Source: Costus lasius
Taxonomy: Eukaryota; Streptophyta; Magnoliopsida; Zingiberales; Costaceae
Direction of reading: 5' to 3'
DNA length: 64,000 nt
Assembly: GCA_027563935.2 (NCBI GenBank)
Contig: JANVAS020000222.1
Location: 5,580,001 to 5,644,000 of the forward strand
Shown here: positions 46,175 through 57,036 of the stretch, one piece after another
Layout: the number at the start of each line of letters is the position of its first letter
How positions within the stretch are numbered: the stretch's first letter is position 1
The notes under the pieces: generated by a model
The model's database searches: none
Told to the model about the DNA's origin: nothing
Seen by the model: the letters and a program-made list of their open reading frames with translations, nothing else
Translations under genes and position numbers: made by a program

Positions 46175-49100
46175 ATGAACTTCAATGTGCGATCCCTACT
46201 GGAAAGGGAGAAGTTTGCTGGGCCGAACTTCTCTGACTGGTTTGGACACCTTAAGATTGTTCTTAAGGCAGAGAGGAAACTGTATGTCCTCGAGACGGCG
46301 ATACCGCCGCAGCCCGCTCCGAACGCCGCAAGGGCGGTTCGGGAAGCCTATGAAAAGCACGTCAATGATAGCATTGATGTCGCTTGCCTGATGCTAGCGT
46401 CTATGACGCCACCGCTGCAGCGTCAGCATGAGGACATGTCGGCTATAGACATGATCACAAACCTCAAGATGCTGTATGCTGCACAGGCAAGGACTGAGCG
46501 CTACAATTTGACAAAGCTCTTCTTTCAGAGCAAACTGGCTGAAGGGAGCCCAGTGGGAGCTCACGTGCTCAAGATGATTGGGCACAAGGAGGCTCTAGAG
46601 AAACTGGGGCATACCATCAACCAGGAGCTTGCTGTGGATATTATTCTGCAGTCTCTCCCGCCTTCATTCGACGCGTTCATTATTAATTTTAATATGAACA
46701 AAATCGATTGTACTCCGGCAGAGCTGCTGAATATGCTCTTGACCACTGAGGAAACTCTGAAGGGTAAGCCTTCAACCTCTGTCTTGATGGTTCCTTCCAG
46801 GAACAAGAAGAAGGGGAAGAAGGGCAAGGCCACTGTCAAGAGCTACAGCAAGGCTCTGAAGCAAAAGGTGAAGCGGTCCAAGGAATACAGGTGTTTCCAC
46901 TGTGGCCAGCTGGGTCACTGGAAAAAGGACTGTAAAGCGCTCCAAGGAGATAAGAGGGGAAGCTTTGCTTCTGGCTCAGGTATATTCGTGACTGAGGTCA
47001 TGTTTTCTTCTTCTATATCATGGGTGTTGGACACTGCATGTGGAGTTCACATTTGTTCAAGTGTACAGGAACTCAAGAGAAGAAGGCAGGTGGGACAGCA
47101 TGAGGTGGACCTACGAGTTGGAAACGGGGCACGGGTTGCTGCTGTTGCTGTAGGAGACTACTTTATTTCTTTACCATCTGGACTTGTATTGGAACTAAAC
47201 AGTTGTTACTTTGTTCCCAGTATAACTAAAAATATTATCTCCATTCCTGCTCTTGTCAGGAAGGGATTTTCCTTTGAATGCAATATTTCAAAGTGTGTTT
47301 TGTCATATGATAATATTGTTTATGCAACTGGTTCAATTAATAATGGGTTATTCATGTTGGACATGGAAAGTTCTATACAAAATGTTGATATTAAGAAAGC
47401 CAAGTTTGCTGATGACAGCACCTTGCTATGGCATAGTCGTTTGGGCCATATTAACGAGAAACGCATTAAGCGGTTGCATGATAATGGACTGCTGGGATCT
47501 TTCTCCTACAAGGGGATTGATACATGCAAAGCTTGTTTAATGGGTAAAATGACGAAGTCACCTTTTCCTCACAAAGGTCAAAGGGCTTTAGGTTTACTTG
47601 ACCTTATACACAGTGATGTGTGTGGGCCTTTTAGTAAACATGCCAGAGGTGGCTATCAGTACTTCATTACCTTTACTGATGATTTCAGTAGATATGGGTA
47701 TGTCTATTTAATGAGACATAAAAGTGAATCTTTTGACAAGTTCAAAGAGTTCAAAAATGAAGTACAAAATCAGCTAGGCCGAAATATCAAGGCACTTCGT
47801 TCTGATCGAGGTGGTGAATACCTAAGTCATGCATTTACTGACTATCTAAGGGAGTGTGGGATTATCTCACAGCTCACTCCACCAGGAACACCGCAATGGA
47901 ATGGTGTGTCCGAGAGGAGAAATAGAACGTTACTTGATATGGTTCGTTCTATGATGAGTCAGGCTACTCTTCCTTACTCCTTTTGGGGTTTTGCACTGGA
48001 AACAGCTGCAAAGGTACTAAACCGAGTGCCATCCAAGGCAGTTTCAAAGACGCCATATGAATTATGGTATGGGAAACAGCCAAGCTTGACATTTATCAGG
48101 ATCTGGGGTTGCGAGGCTTATGTCAAAAAGCTCGCCTCTGGGAAACTAGAGAGCAGATCTGACAAATGTATCTTTGTCGGTTACCCTAAGGAAACTAAGG
48201 GTTATTATTTCTTCGATCCCAAGGAGAACAAGGTTTTTGTTGCTCGGACGGCCATATTTCTTGAGAAGGAGTTTCTTCTGCAAGAGGCCAGTGGGAGAGA
48301 AATAAAGCTGGATGAGAATCCAGACGAAGGACAAAGTAGTCAAGCACAGTTGGATGAGCCTGAGCCGGTAGAACAGGTTATTGAACAACCTGAGGCTCAG
48401 ATATCACGGGAACCGCGAAGATCGGGAAGGATTCGTCGACAGCCTGACCGCTATGACGGAGTCTACATCATTGACAATGATGAACCCCTTACTTATGCGG
48501 ATGCGGTCAGTGGACCGGAGTCAGCGAGATGGCTTGAAGCTATGCGCGCCGAGATGGACTCCATGTCAGATAACCAAGTTTGGGATTTGGTTGATCCGCC
48601 TCCGGGAGTTATCCCTATAGGCTGTAAATGGATCTTCAAGAAGAAGATTGACATGGATGGTAACGTGGTTACCTATAAAGGCAGGCTAGTTGCGAAAGGT
48701 TTCAAACAAATCTATGGTATAGATTATGATGAAACTTTTTCACCAGTAGCCATGTTTAAGTCTATTCGGATTCTTTTCGCGATAGCTGCATATTACGATT
48801 ATGAGATTTGGCAAATGGATGTGAAAACAGCTTTCCTTAATGGAAATCTGGATGAGGATGTGTATATGACACAACCAGAAGGTTTCACTAATCCAGCAGA
48901 TCGTCATAAGATATGCAAGTTAAAGAAGTCTATTTATGGACTTAAACAAGCATCGAGAAGCTGGAATATTCGTTTTGATGAATCAGTTACTGAATTTGGT
49001 TTCATCAAGAACGAGGATGACCCGTGTGTGTATAAGAGGTTTAGTGGGAGCGTGATTACTTTCCTAGTCCTCTACGTCGATGACATCTTGATCATTGGAA

Positions 49101-50056
49101 ACGACATTCCTGAAATGCATGCTGTTAAGGCATGGCTGAGGAAATGTTTCCAGATGAAAGATTTAGGAGAAGCAGCCTATGTGTTAGGTGTGAAGATCTA
49201 CAGGGATAGATCTAAGAGGCTTCTCGGGCTGTGCCAGAGTACTTACATCGATAAGGTCCTGGAGAGATTTCATTTAGAGAATTCTAAACGAGGATATCTT
49301 CCAGTCAGACATGGTCTGAATCTTTCGAAGTGTCAGTGTCCACAAACACAGACTGAGAAAGATGAAATGGACAATACGCCTTATGCTTCGGCTATTGGAT
49401 CCATTATGTATGCGATGTTGTGTACTCGCCCAGACGTCGCTTACGGGTTAAGCGTGACCAGTCGTTACCAGAGTAATCCAGGTATGGCGCACTGGATTGC
49501 AGTCAAGAACATTTTAAAATATCTGCGGAGGACCAAAGATATGTTCTTGATATATGGTGGTCAGGAAGAACTCAGTATTGAAGGATATACTGACGCTTCG
49601 TTCCAGTCTGACCAGGATGATTTCCGATCGCAATCAGGCTATGTTTTTAGCTTGAATGGAGGTGCAGTGGTGTGGAAAAGTTTCAAACAGTCAACTGTTG
49701 CTGATTCCACAACAGAAGCCGAGTATGTTGCAGCCTCGGAAGCATCCAAGGAGGCAGTGTGGATTCGTAAGTTCGTGAGAGAACTTGGTGTTGTTCCTTC
49801 GAGTGCAGATCCTTTGGTTATCTTTTGTGATAACACTGGAGCAATCGCACAAGCAAAGGAACCACGGTCGCACCAGAAGTCCAAGCACATACAGAGACGG
49901 TTTCATTTGATCAGGGAGATCATAGATCGTGGCGAGATCAAAATCTGCAAGGTTCATACAGATGACAATCTGGCAGACCCGCTTACCAAGCCTCTGGCGC
50001 AGCAGAAGCATGAGAAGCACTGTAATAATATGGGTTTGAGATTTCTCAACCATTAG
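46175..50056 (+). CDS. gag-pol: Copia gag-pol polyprotein, intact (1293 aa)
   Basis: This is the only unbroken copia frame in the window, starting MNFNVRSLLEREKF where the other copies have MSFNV. Gag covers about the first 235 residues, with a basic NKKKGKKGK stretch before the CCHC knuckle CFHCGQLGHWKKDC (about 239-252). The protease site is LDTACG (aspartate near 286). Integrase has the HHCC region (LWHSRLGH to CKACLMGK, about 420-460) and DDE residues in HSDVCGPF, RSDRGGEY and SERRNR. RT starts near GCKWIFKKKID and has LYVDD near 966. RNase H includes GYTDASF, DSTTEAEY and DNTGAIA. Order gag-PR-INT-RT-RH defines Ty1-copia, and the length is near that of BARE-type polyproteins. It could supply proteins to the defective copies. 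Confidence 0.96.
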   Translation: MNFNVRSLLEREKFAGPNFSDWFGHLKIVLKAERKLYVLETAIPPQPAPNAARAVREAYEKHVNDSIDVACLMLASMTPPLQRQHEDMSAIDMITNLKMLYAAQARTERYNLTKLFFQSKLAEGSPVGAHVLKMIGHKEALEKLGHTINQELAVDIILQSLPPSFDAFIINFNMNKIDCTPAELLNMLLTTEETLKGKPSTSVLMVPSRNKKKGKKGKATVKSYSKALKQKVKRSKEYRCFHCGQLGHWKKDCKALQGDKRGSFASGSGIFVTEVMFSSSISWVLDTACGVHICSSVQELKRRRQVGQHEVDLRVGNGARVAAVAVGDYFISLPSGLVLELNSCYFVPSITKNIISIPALVRKGFSFECNISKCVLSYDNIVYATGSINNGLFMLDMESSIQNVDIKKAKFADDSTLLWHSRLGHINEKRIKRLHDNGLLGSFSYKGIDTCKACLMGKMTKSPFPHKGQRALGLLDLIHSDVCGPFSKHARGGYQYFITFTDDFSRYGYVYLMRHKSESFDKFKEFKNEVQNQLGRNIKALRSDRGGEYLSHAFTDYLRECGIISQLTPPGTPQWNGVSERRNRTLLDMVRSMMSQATLPYSFWGFALETAAKVLNRVPSKAVSKTPYELWYGKQPSLTFIRIWGCEAYVKKLASGKLESRSDKCIFVGYPKETKGYYFFDPKENKVFVARTAIFLEKEFLLQEASGREIKLDENPDEGQSSQAQLDEPEPVEQVIEQPEAQISREPRRSGRIRRQPDRYDGVYIIDNDEPLTYADAVSGPESARWLEAMRAEMDSMSDNQVWDLVDPPPGVIPIGCKWIFKKKIDMDGNVVTYKGRLVAKGFKQIYGIDYDETFSPVAMFKSIRILFAIAAYYDYEIWQMDVKTAFLNGNLDEDVYMTQPEGFTNPADRHKICKLKKSIYGLKQASRSWNIRFDESVTEFGFIKNEDDPCVYKRFSGSVITFLVLYVDDILIIGNDIPEMHAVKAWLRKCFQMKDLGEAAYVLGVKIYRDRSKRLLGLCQSTYIDKVLERFHLENSKRGYLPVRHGLNLSKCQCPQTQTEKDEMDNTPYASAIGSIMYAMLCTRPDVAYGLSVTSRYQSNPGMAHWIAVKNILKYLRRTKDMFLIYGGQEELSIEGYTDASFQSDQDDFRSQSGYVFSLNGGAVVWKSFKQSTVADSTTEAEYVAASEASKEAVWIRKFVRELGVVPSSADPLVIFCDNTGAIAQAKEPRSHQKSKHIQRRFHLIREIIDRGEIKICKVHTDDNLADPLTKPLAQQKHEKHCNNMGLRFLNH

Positions 50057-50064
50057 ATTAAGTG

Positions 50065-50076
50065 CAAGTGGGAGAT
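50065..50076 (+). other. Polypurine tract of D
   Basis: CAAGTGGGAGAT-type tract immediately before the 3' LTR. Confidence 0.8.
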
Positions 50077-51785
50077 TGTTGGGGTATGCCCTTAAGGCTA
50101 ATGTTTGAGGCCTGTGGGAATGTATCTGTATCATGTAATAAACTCTTAAGTTTATAAAGGCATGGTTGTTATTCAGTTAGCTACATTGTCTGCTGCAATA
50201 TATGTTCTTCTGAATAATGTCTCAAAGCTGTTCAGCTGGGCTGACAAGCTATTATGTCCTTAGTCGATATATCTTGGTGAACATGAGACAGCCTTGATAT
50301 GGTTAAGACTAATATGTGTTCTAATCTTATAGGATGCTTCGAGCATGGAATAAGATGTAGACTCATGGGTACATTGGATGTACTGGACAGACCCTACGAG
50401 GATGTTCAATTGTTTGTCACAATGTGAATATTCCTTGGATATGACAAGTGGCACATTTCCTCTGACTTGAGATCACTTGTGTTTTCTAAATGATGATTGT
50501 CATTGTTTTGAGGTAGTTCAATATCATTTGAAACATAATGATTATAGACTATCTTGGATGGTGAGCTTGAGTCAGGTTAGAGCACTAGTGATAGACATAG
50601 GATTGCCGTCTCCTTATTGAAGGAGTGTGATGTTCTAAAGGGGCCCCCTGGATGAGATGATTGAGAGAGTGTATGGCCATACCCAGGTGACAGTGTTCAT
50701 CTGATCTAATCATGCTCATCATATTGGAGCTACAAGCTTGACAGGCTTGTCCAATAAGAACATCCAGTGGCAAAGGAAATATGTATGCTTTGTGAATTGA
50801 TTCACACTTGTGCTGTTTTTGGGTGAAGTCTTGGAAGACTCTCTCCTTTATATCGGGAGACAGTGATGTGTTGCTAGATACCCCTCACTGGTCGTGATAA
50901 CGTGAGTTATCGTTACCGACATTTAAAGGAAACCCTCAGGGTCGCACAATTTGATGATATGGCTTACTTAAGTCAGATCGTGTGGACTGAATTGTTTGGG
51001 TTCAGTTTAATGGGATTAAATCTCTGATTGTGAGTGAGATCTGGTCTGATCATGTTTGATTGATTAGGGCTTGAGATCGGTAAGCTTCGATCGAGAGAAT
51101 GAATGCTAGATCAGTCAGATCAGAAGCATTGAGAGATTGACGGTCAGATTGAGAGCCTTAAGGTTTATTTTGATCTGCACTTATTTCTTGGTTTATTTGG
51201 TTAGCAGACCAAATCGCTTTGAACCAGCTCTTGAATGAGCGCATGGTTCAATGCTGATGTGGCATTTGCGATTGGGGTGAATCCTAAGATCGCACGTAGA
51301 GATGTGGCATGCTATTTTTGGATAGCACCTCTCGAACGTTGCCATGATCTCACGTCGCTCCTCTTTGGTCTCTTCACGCCTTTCTCGCCTCTTGGGGTTG
51401 TTTTGGAAGTGGCATTCTCGTGTGGAGAAAGTCCAAGGCGACAAGAGAAAAACGCCAAGAAGAAATCTCTCCTTTCCCTTTGCAATCGATCAAAGACACT
51501 CTTGGAGCCTTGCTAGCACAAGGAGCACCAAGATAGTAAGCGCTTCCTCATCTTGTGTGCGCGTCCTAAGGAGGAGATCTTCGTTGCTCTCTTAGATCCA
51601 AGGCGTCATCTTCAAATGGCATTGGTATGAATCGCATCTTTCATTCAATCATAGTTTTAAGTTGATCATTCAATCATACATGCGATCCTTAACCCTACTT
51701 CCGCTCATGCAAAGTTTTAAAGTGCATGGTATTAGGGTTTGCGCTCCCCCTAGAAGGGGACCCCCCATGTTATGGGGTACTTTCA
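50077..51785 (+). repeat. Element D 3' LTR (1709 bp)
   Basis: Same length as the 5' LTR. Differences noticed: CTCTCC for CTTTCC before the TATA-like core, GGTCTGATC for GGTTTGATC, and CTTAAGG for CTTAGGG. It is followed by AAGGG. Confidence 0.95.
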
Positions 51786-51790
51786 AAGGG

Positions 51791-51802
51791 CATACCCCAA
51801 CA
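51791..51802 (-). repeat. Element C 5' LTR, terminal 12 bp
   Basis: CATACCCCAACA completes LTR C after D. The next bases, TACCC, are C's right target duplication. Confidence 0.9.
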
Positions 51803-51807
51803 TACCC

Positions 51808-51812
51808 CAACA
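51808..51812 (-). repeat. Solo LTR E, terminal 5 bp
   Basis: CAACA completes LTR E. It is followed by the CCTTC duplication (51813-51817). Confidence 0.85.
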
Positions 51813-51817
51813 CCTTC

Positions 51818-53581
51818 ATGATCGGGGTTGTCAAAATCTACCAAAGTGTTCATGGCCAGGCCGTGTAATGCAGCAGGACCCCCCACGGCAGCTCCAGAAC
51901 ACGAGAAACATGGCCATTATGTGGACTTCCCTCCAGACAAGGTTCCACCTCCCCTAAAAAGTTCAAAGGGGCCTGATGCAATCACAATAAGGCGTTGTCA
52001 ATGTTCAAGTCAACCACTAGAGTGGTACAAAGGCATCATCAATCCATTATCATCTCACACGGAGCTATTGAGGACCATGTGCTTGGCACCCCAGCCACTT
52101 AAAGACCCAGTCAATGATCGCTGCCACAACTATTTGACCAACATAGTGCAGGAAAGTGCAAGCACGGTAATGAATCAGCCCACCATCAACAAATTCTGTT
52201 GTTTCATCGCCGCATGCTCCGAGATGGTTTGACAGCCTAGTTGCAGCCCAGGAGGCCCAGCCTAGGCACCCAACTTTAGATTCCATCATACGGCCCAGTT
52301 GCAGCACAGAAGGCCCAGCCCATGCGCCTAACTTCAAATTCCCTCATCTACTTTAGTTGGTAGTAATTAGGTAGTACTTATATCAGCATGGTTGCATTAA
52401 CAACATCTTGACTACTTTTAGTTTGTTAGAATATGTAGTAATGTTTGTGGTAGGATATTCCCTAGTCATGCTTAGGGTGTAGGGTGTGATATTCCCTAGT
52501 CATGCTTGTGGTGTGATATTCCCTCCCTTACTCAATAAAAGGTAGCTGGAGTGTAGTTTGTTCCTTAGCTCTTCTTGTGTGATAGATTAGCTCGTAGTGT
52601 GTTTCGAGAGTGAGTTTGGTGCCTGGACTCAAGAGTTAGTGGCGATGCTAGAGTGACGAGCAAGGTGTGTGATCCTTGGCTTGGTCTCACTGCCTTGTCG
52701 TTCCGGTTGTACTCATCTTTCATTTCAAAGAAGTAATCGCACTACCAGTGTGTTAGGTTCACCTATTTTCGGATTTTCATTGTGCTGTTCTTGCTTGATT
52801 TCCTTGCACACGGGCATCCGTATGCCAGAGATATGGAGGTTCATTGGAATTGGTGTGACCGCAGGATCATAGGCGCGCGAGCTAAGTCCGCTGCCCTTGT
52901 TGCCATGCTGTGCTTAAATCGTTCGCTAAGAGAGGTTAGTGAGTCCCATTGTGTAGTTAGGTGTCGTTGGTTTCTTTGTTGTCCGTGTTGCCCCGAAACG
53001 TATTCATCGCCGTCTTCCCCATTTTTTTTGCTGGTTTTCACATTGCTCATTTTCTGACATGCGTTTTACTTCCCTCGTATCCAGACCCTCTCACGTTTCC
53101 GAACATCGTCTCATAAACCCCTAGAGTACAGAGCTATGGACCAACCCACCTATAGTAGTTGCATCACTATGATGGTGTTCACGGCTGTGACCGTGTTCGC
53201 AACTAAAATCACTGATTTTTCCAATTTTTGCTGAGGTAATTATGGCCTCCCCATCATCATGTTCACGCCCGTGTTTGTAATCGTCGAATTTGGCCAAGGT
53301 GATCAAGGCTTGGTCCTCCTGGCCTTGTCGGGACGCATACCCGTGCCTGTGTTCGCCAAGGCCCATCACGCCCATGATGGTGGTCACAGCTTGGCCACGA
53401 CGATCTCACAGGAAAATTTTGGGGGGTGTTTTTCTGCCCAAATTTGCCCCCTTTTCGGTGCTATCTTCTCCTGCATCTCTTGGCCAATCCATCTTGCACC
53501 CCTATGCAAGGATGCGTCACCACGGAACTAGCTTGTTGCGACACCATGCAAGATGCGCAAGCAAGCAAGCTTCAAGCATGC
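51818..53581 (+). other. Unclassified, partly gypsy-like repetitive DNA
   Basis: No recognised gene. A 134-codon open frame (51828-52232) has no family I know. A 58-bp tandem duplication lies at 52239-52350, and short GATATTCCCTAGTCATGCTT repeats lie near 52454-52525. An LTR-like promoter core CTCAATAAAAGG sits near 52532. The stretch 52755-53010 matches the minus strand of 1983-2260, and CAGACCCTCTCACGTTT near 53083 matches 2893. GC-rich GACGCCCGTG/CCATGATGG-type sequence at 53161-53400 resembles the bases around 23845-23930. This is probably the decayed host into which solo LTR E inserted. Confidence 0.4.
52239..52350. repeat. Tandem duplication, 58-bp period
   Basis: Two imperfect copies beginning AGTTGCAGCCCAGGAGGCCC (52239) and AGTTGCAGCACAGAAGGCCC (52297). 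Confidence 0.75.
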
Positions 53582-55352
53582 TCCAATAAGTTTGGTCCAT
53601 GAGGGGGTGCCCATAATCTTCTTTTATGAATTTATAAAACAAAAGGAAAAAGGCGGCACGCAGGCCTCACAATAATACATCACAGGCATGCTAGAGGCTA
53701 GACATATGACCACAACACCATGCACAAGCAAGATACTATCTCATGCAATTCCATATGCTCATGAAAAACACAAAATCTAAATTTTAGTTTTTCATCAAAA
53801 CATGTCTCTCTTCCTTCACCTCTTAACACAAATCTTTGGTTCTTTGTTTCTCTCAGGAGTCTACAAGAGGCATACCTGTTACCCTCCTTCTAATCCTTAA
53901 CTTGCTAAGATTAGGATAATCACCTAGTGTATGCCCCGCATAATCTCAACAAGTCTCTCATGATGGGTCTATCCCACCAAGAGAGAAGAAATTGTTTCTT
54001 CCACCTATGGGTCTATCCCATCATGTGAAGAAAGCAAAGATACATAAGAAATTGAAGTGAGGTAAGGAACAAAAGACATGCAATCTTTCTACTTTAGAAA
54101 AAGGCATGCGCATATCATATGTTTTCGAAAACTTTGATGGCATGTGAGCATACAAATGTTGGGAAACCTTGGGATATTTTAAATTTATACAAACATTGCA
54201 TAGACACAGTAGAAGCATGTCCCCGAAACAGGCTGGTCCCAAAAACCCAATGGATCGATTCTTACAGCGGGGTCAACATGATGAGAGGAGAAAGTACCTA
54301 AGAGCAAATAGGAGCGATGCTGATGTAGGTGCCCAAGCATGCGCTCTCTGCAGTCTCACACACACGGATGCACGAGTTCTCTTCTTCCATGCCCGGTGCT
54401 AGCCTCGGAAAGAAGATCCAAGCCTTGAGTGTCCTTCTTCTATGCTTGTGCCACCTTTGGATGAAGATGTGCCAAGGAGAAGAAGGAGAGATGAAAGCCG
54501 CCAAGCATAAGTTCAACTTGTGCCAAGAGGGAAGGAAGAAGAGGGTGTGCGGCTTAATGATGGAAGAGGATTGCTTGGGTCAAGTAACCTTGCTTTCACC
54601 CCTTACTCTGCTCACACCACTATTGATTGGATCAGCATCTCTCTCATATGATGATATCATATATATCAGCAGGGGGGGGGGGGCAGGGCAAGGGTTACAG
54701 GTGCATTACACAAAGAGGTATTCGGCTAGGGTTAAGGGGAGGCCAATTAGGGTTAGGACTCTGGCAAGACTCCAAGCCCTTTCCATGATCCTATTGCAAT
54801 CATCCACATGCGCTCCATACTTGCCAAACAAGTCCAAGAAGCTATATGTGCCCCATGCCTTGCCATAGAGGCAAACTTTCCCCCCAAAGATGATAGGGGA
54901 GGCGTTAAAAGCTTCCTAACGAAGCAGTAGGTGCCACCTTCACCCCATTATGCCCTTCGGCGCCAATGGAGTTAGTTTTCTCCCCATTATACCCTTATGC
55001 CGTCTTATCTCTTCATGACAACTTATTGTTGGGCCTCATTGGGCTATGAGCTAGCCCAAACTTCATTACATGGGTTGATTAAGCCATTTGATCCAATCCA
55101 ATGCAACCCTAACTCAAATGTGACCAACCATGGTCAATTTTGGGTCAACCTGACAAAAATTAAGTTTGGCTCCAATAAGTCTCTTCCATCTCATCAGGCC
55201 CATTGGCGCTGATGAAATGTCTCGAATATATCCGAGCTATCCAATAATTCGATCATAAGACTTCCAAATCAATATGAGAACTCAAGTATCAAGGTGTGCG
55301 ACCCTATAGGTTAATCTGACATTGGCAGTGATGACCTAAGGTCATCATAAGC
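53582..55352 (-). repeat. Degenerate copia-type LTR/leader region (reverse)
   Basis: No gene is supported. The last part (about 55290-55352) has a GTGTGCGACCCTATAGG block and GACATTGGCAGTGATGACC. These are diverged counterparts of the GTGCGACCCTGAGGG region of the copia LTRs and of the first bases of this window. GGTGCTAGC near 54397 parallels the TGTGCTAGC block of the younger reverse LTRs. GGCACGCAGGCCT near 53656 parallels the leader block GCACGCAGGCCC. A run of 12 G lies at 54672-54683. Copia H inserted at 55352/55353. Confidence 0.45.
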
Positions 55353-57036
55353 TGAAAGTCCCCTAGAACTGAAGGGGGAAACCCTAATAGGAGGCGCAAC
55401 AATGTTTTCTAGCGGAATCTTAGGGTTTCAAAAGATCGAATGTAAGTTCATGTGATCAACTCCTTATAATGTATAAATCAGATTAGATTCATACCATTGC
55501 CATCGATCGGATGGTGCCTTGGAAGGAAAGGCGCAAATGTTCCTTCTCCAAAGGTGATGCACACAAATGAATATGGCTTGCTCTTTTGAATCTTTGTGCT
55601 AGCAAAGCTCTTCAAAAGGTCCTTGATCGGTTGAAGGGAATGAGATGAGAGTTCTCTCCTTTTCGAATCCTTCTCCAATGCGTGAAGAAGTCGCCACCCA
55701 AGGAAGCGCTGAAACAAAAAAGGTGAGAGGCGAGAATAGAGCATGATAACCTCAACGTGAGGCGTGGTCACGATTTAGAAGTCATGGCTTCTAAAATTAG
55801 TAAACCACTTCTCCTCATGCGCCCATGAGTTTACCCAAGCGCAAATCTCTGATCTTTTGAACCATGCGCTCAAGTAATGAGCTGGTTCAATTAAATTTGG
55901 TTCAAATACCAAATTAAACCAAGCCCTCTGGTCTAGATCATAATTAAACCCTAAGGCTCCAGATCTAACCGTTCATCTCTTGATGCTCCCGATCTCACTG
56001 ATCTAGCATCTATTCTCTCGATCGAAGCTTACCGATCTCAAGCCCTAATCAATCAAACATGATCAGACCAGATCTCACTTACAATCAGAGATCAAATCCC
56101 TTTAAACTGAACCCAAATAATTCAGTCCACACGATCTGACTTAAGTAAGCCATATCATCAATTTGTGCGACCCTGAGGGTTTCCTTTAAATGTCGGTAAC
56201 GATAACTCACGTTATCACGATCAGTGAGGGGTATCTAGCAACACATCACTGTCTCCCGATATAAAGGAAAGAGTCTTCCAAGACTACACCCAAACCACAG
56301 CACAAGTGTGAATCCAATTCACAAGGCATGCAAATTTCCTTTGCCACTGGATGTTCTTATTGGACAAGCGTGTCAAGCTTGTAGCTCCAATATGATGAGC
56401 ATGATTAGATCAGATGATCATAGTCATCTGGGTATGGCCATACACTTTCTCAATCATCTCATCCAGGGGGGCCCTTTAGAACATCACACTCCTTAAACAA
56501 GGAGACGGCAATCCTATATCTATCACTAGTGCCCTAACCTGATTCAAGCTCACCATCCAAGATAGTCTATAACCATTATGTTTCAAATGATATTGAACTA
56601 CCTCAAAACAATGACAATCATCATTTAGAAAACACAAGTGATCTCAAGTCAGAGGAAATGTGCCACTTGTCGCATTCAAGGATTATTCATATTGTGACAA
56701 GCAATTGAATATCCTAGTAGGGTCTGTCCAGTACATCCAATGTACCCATGGGTATACATCTTATTCCATGCTCGAAGCATCCTATAAGATTAGAACACAT
56801 ATTAGTCTTAACCATATCAAGGCTGTCTCATGTTCACCAAGATATATCGACTAAGGACTTAACTGCATGTCAGCCTAGCTGAACAGCTTTGAGACATTAT
56901 TCAGAAGTACACTTATTGCAGCAGACAATGTAACAAACTGAATAACAACCATGCCTTTATAAACATAAGAGTTTATTACATGATACTGATACATTCCCAA
57001 GGCCTCAAACATTAGCCTTAAGGGCATACCCCAACA
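55353..57036 (-). repeat. Element H 3' LTR (1684 bp, reverse)
   Basis: Runs from TGAAAGTCCCC to CCCCAACA on the plus strand. Conserved promoter-region repeats are present, with GATAACTCACGTTATC near 56200. Confidence 0.95.

Larger units (their letters stand above)
42644..51785 (+). mobile_element. Ty1-copia element D (Angela/BARE-like), intact
   Basis: Complete 9142-bp element with 1709-bp LTRs, leader, one open gag-pol frame and AAGGG target duplications (42639-42643 and 51786-51790). About three LTR differences were seen, so it is young. It sits in the 5' LTR of C, 12 bases from that LTR's end, and in the opposite direction, which places two family LTRs head to head. Confidence 0.96.
25610..51802 (-). 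mobile_element. Ty1-copia element C (Angela/BARE-like), contains F and D
   Basis: Minus-strand element whose native length is about 9.0 kb once F and D are removed. The LTRs are 1699 bp each. Target duplication is TACCC (25605-25609 and 51803-51807), within the first ten bases of LTR E. About seven or eight LTR differences are seen. Gypsy element F sits in its leader and copia element D in its 5' LTR, so C is older than both. The gag-pol frame is continuous except for two stop codons. Confidence 0.95.

Noticed and set aside
54329..54868. 179-codon open frame near the right nest
   Set aside because: It crosses a run of 12 G and degenerate LTR-like sequence, has biased composition and shows no recognisable domain. 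Probably chance.
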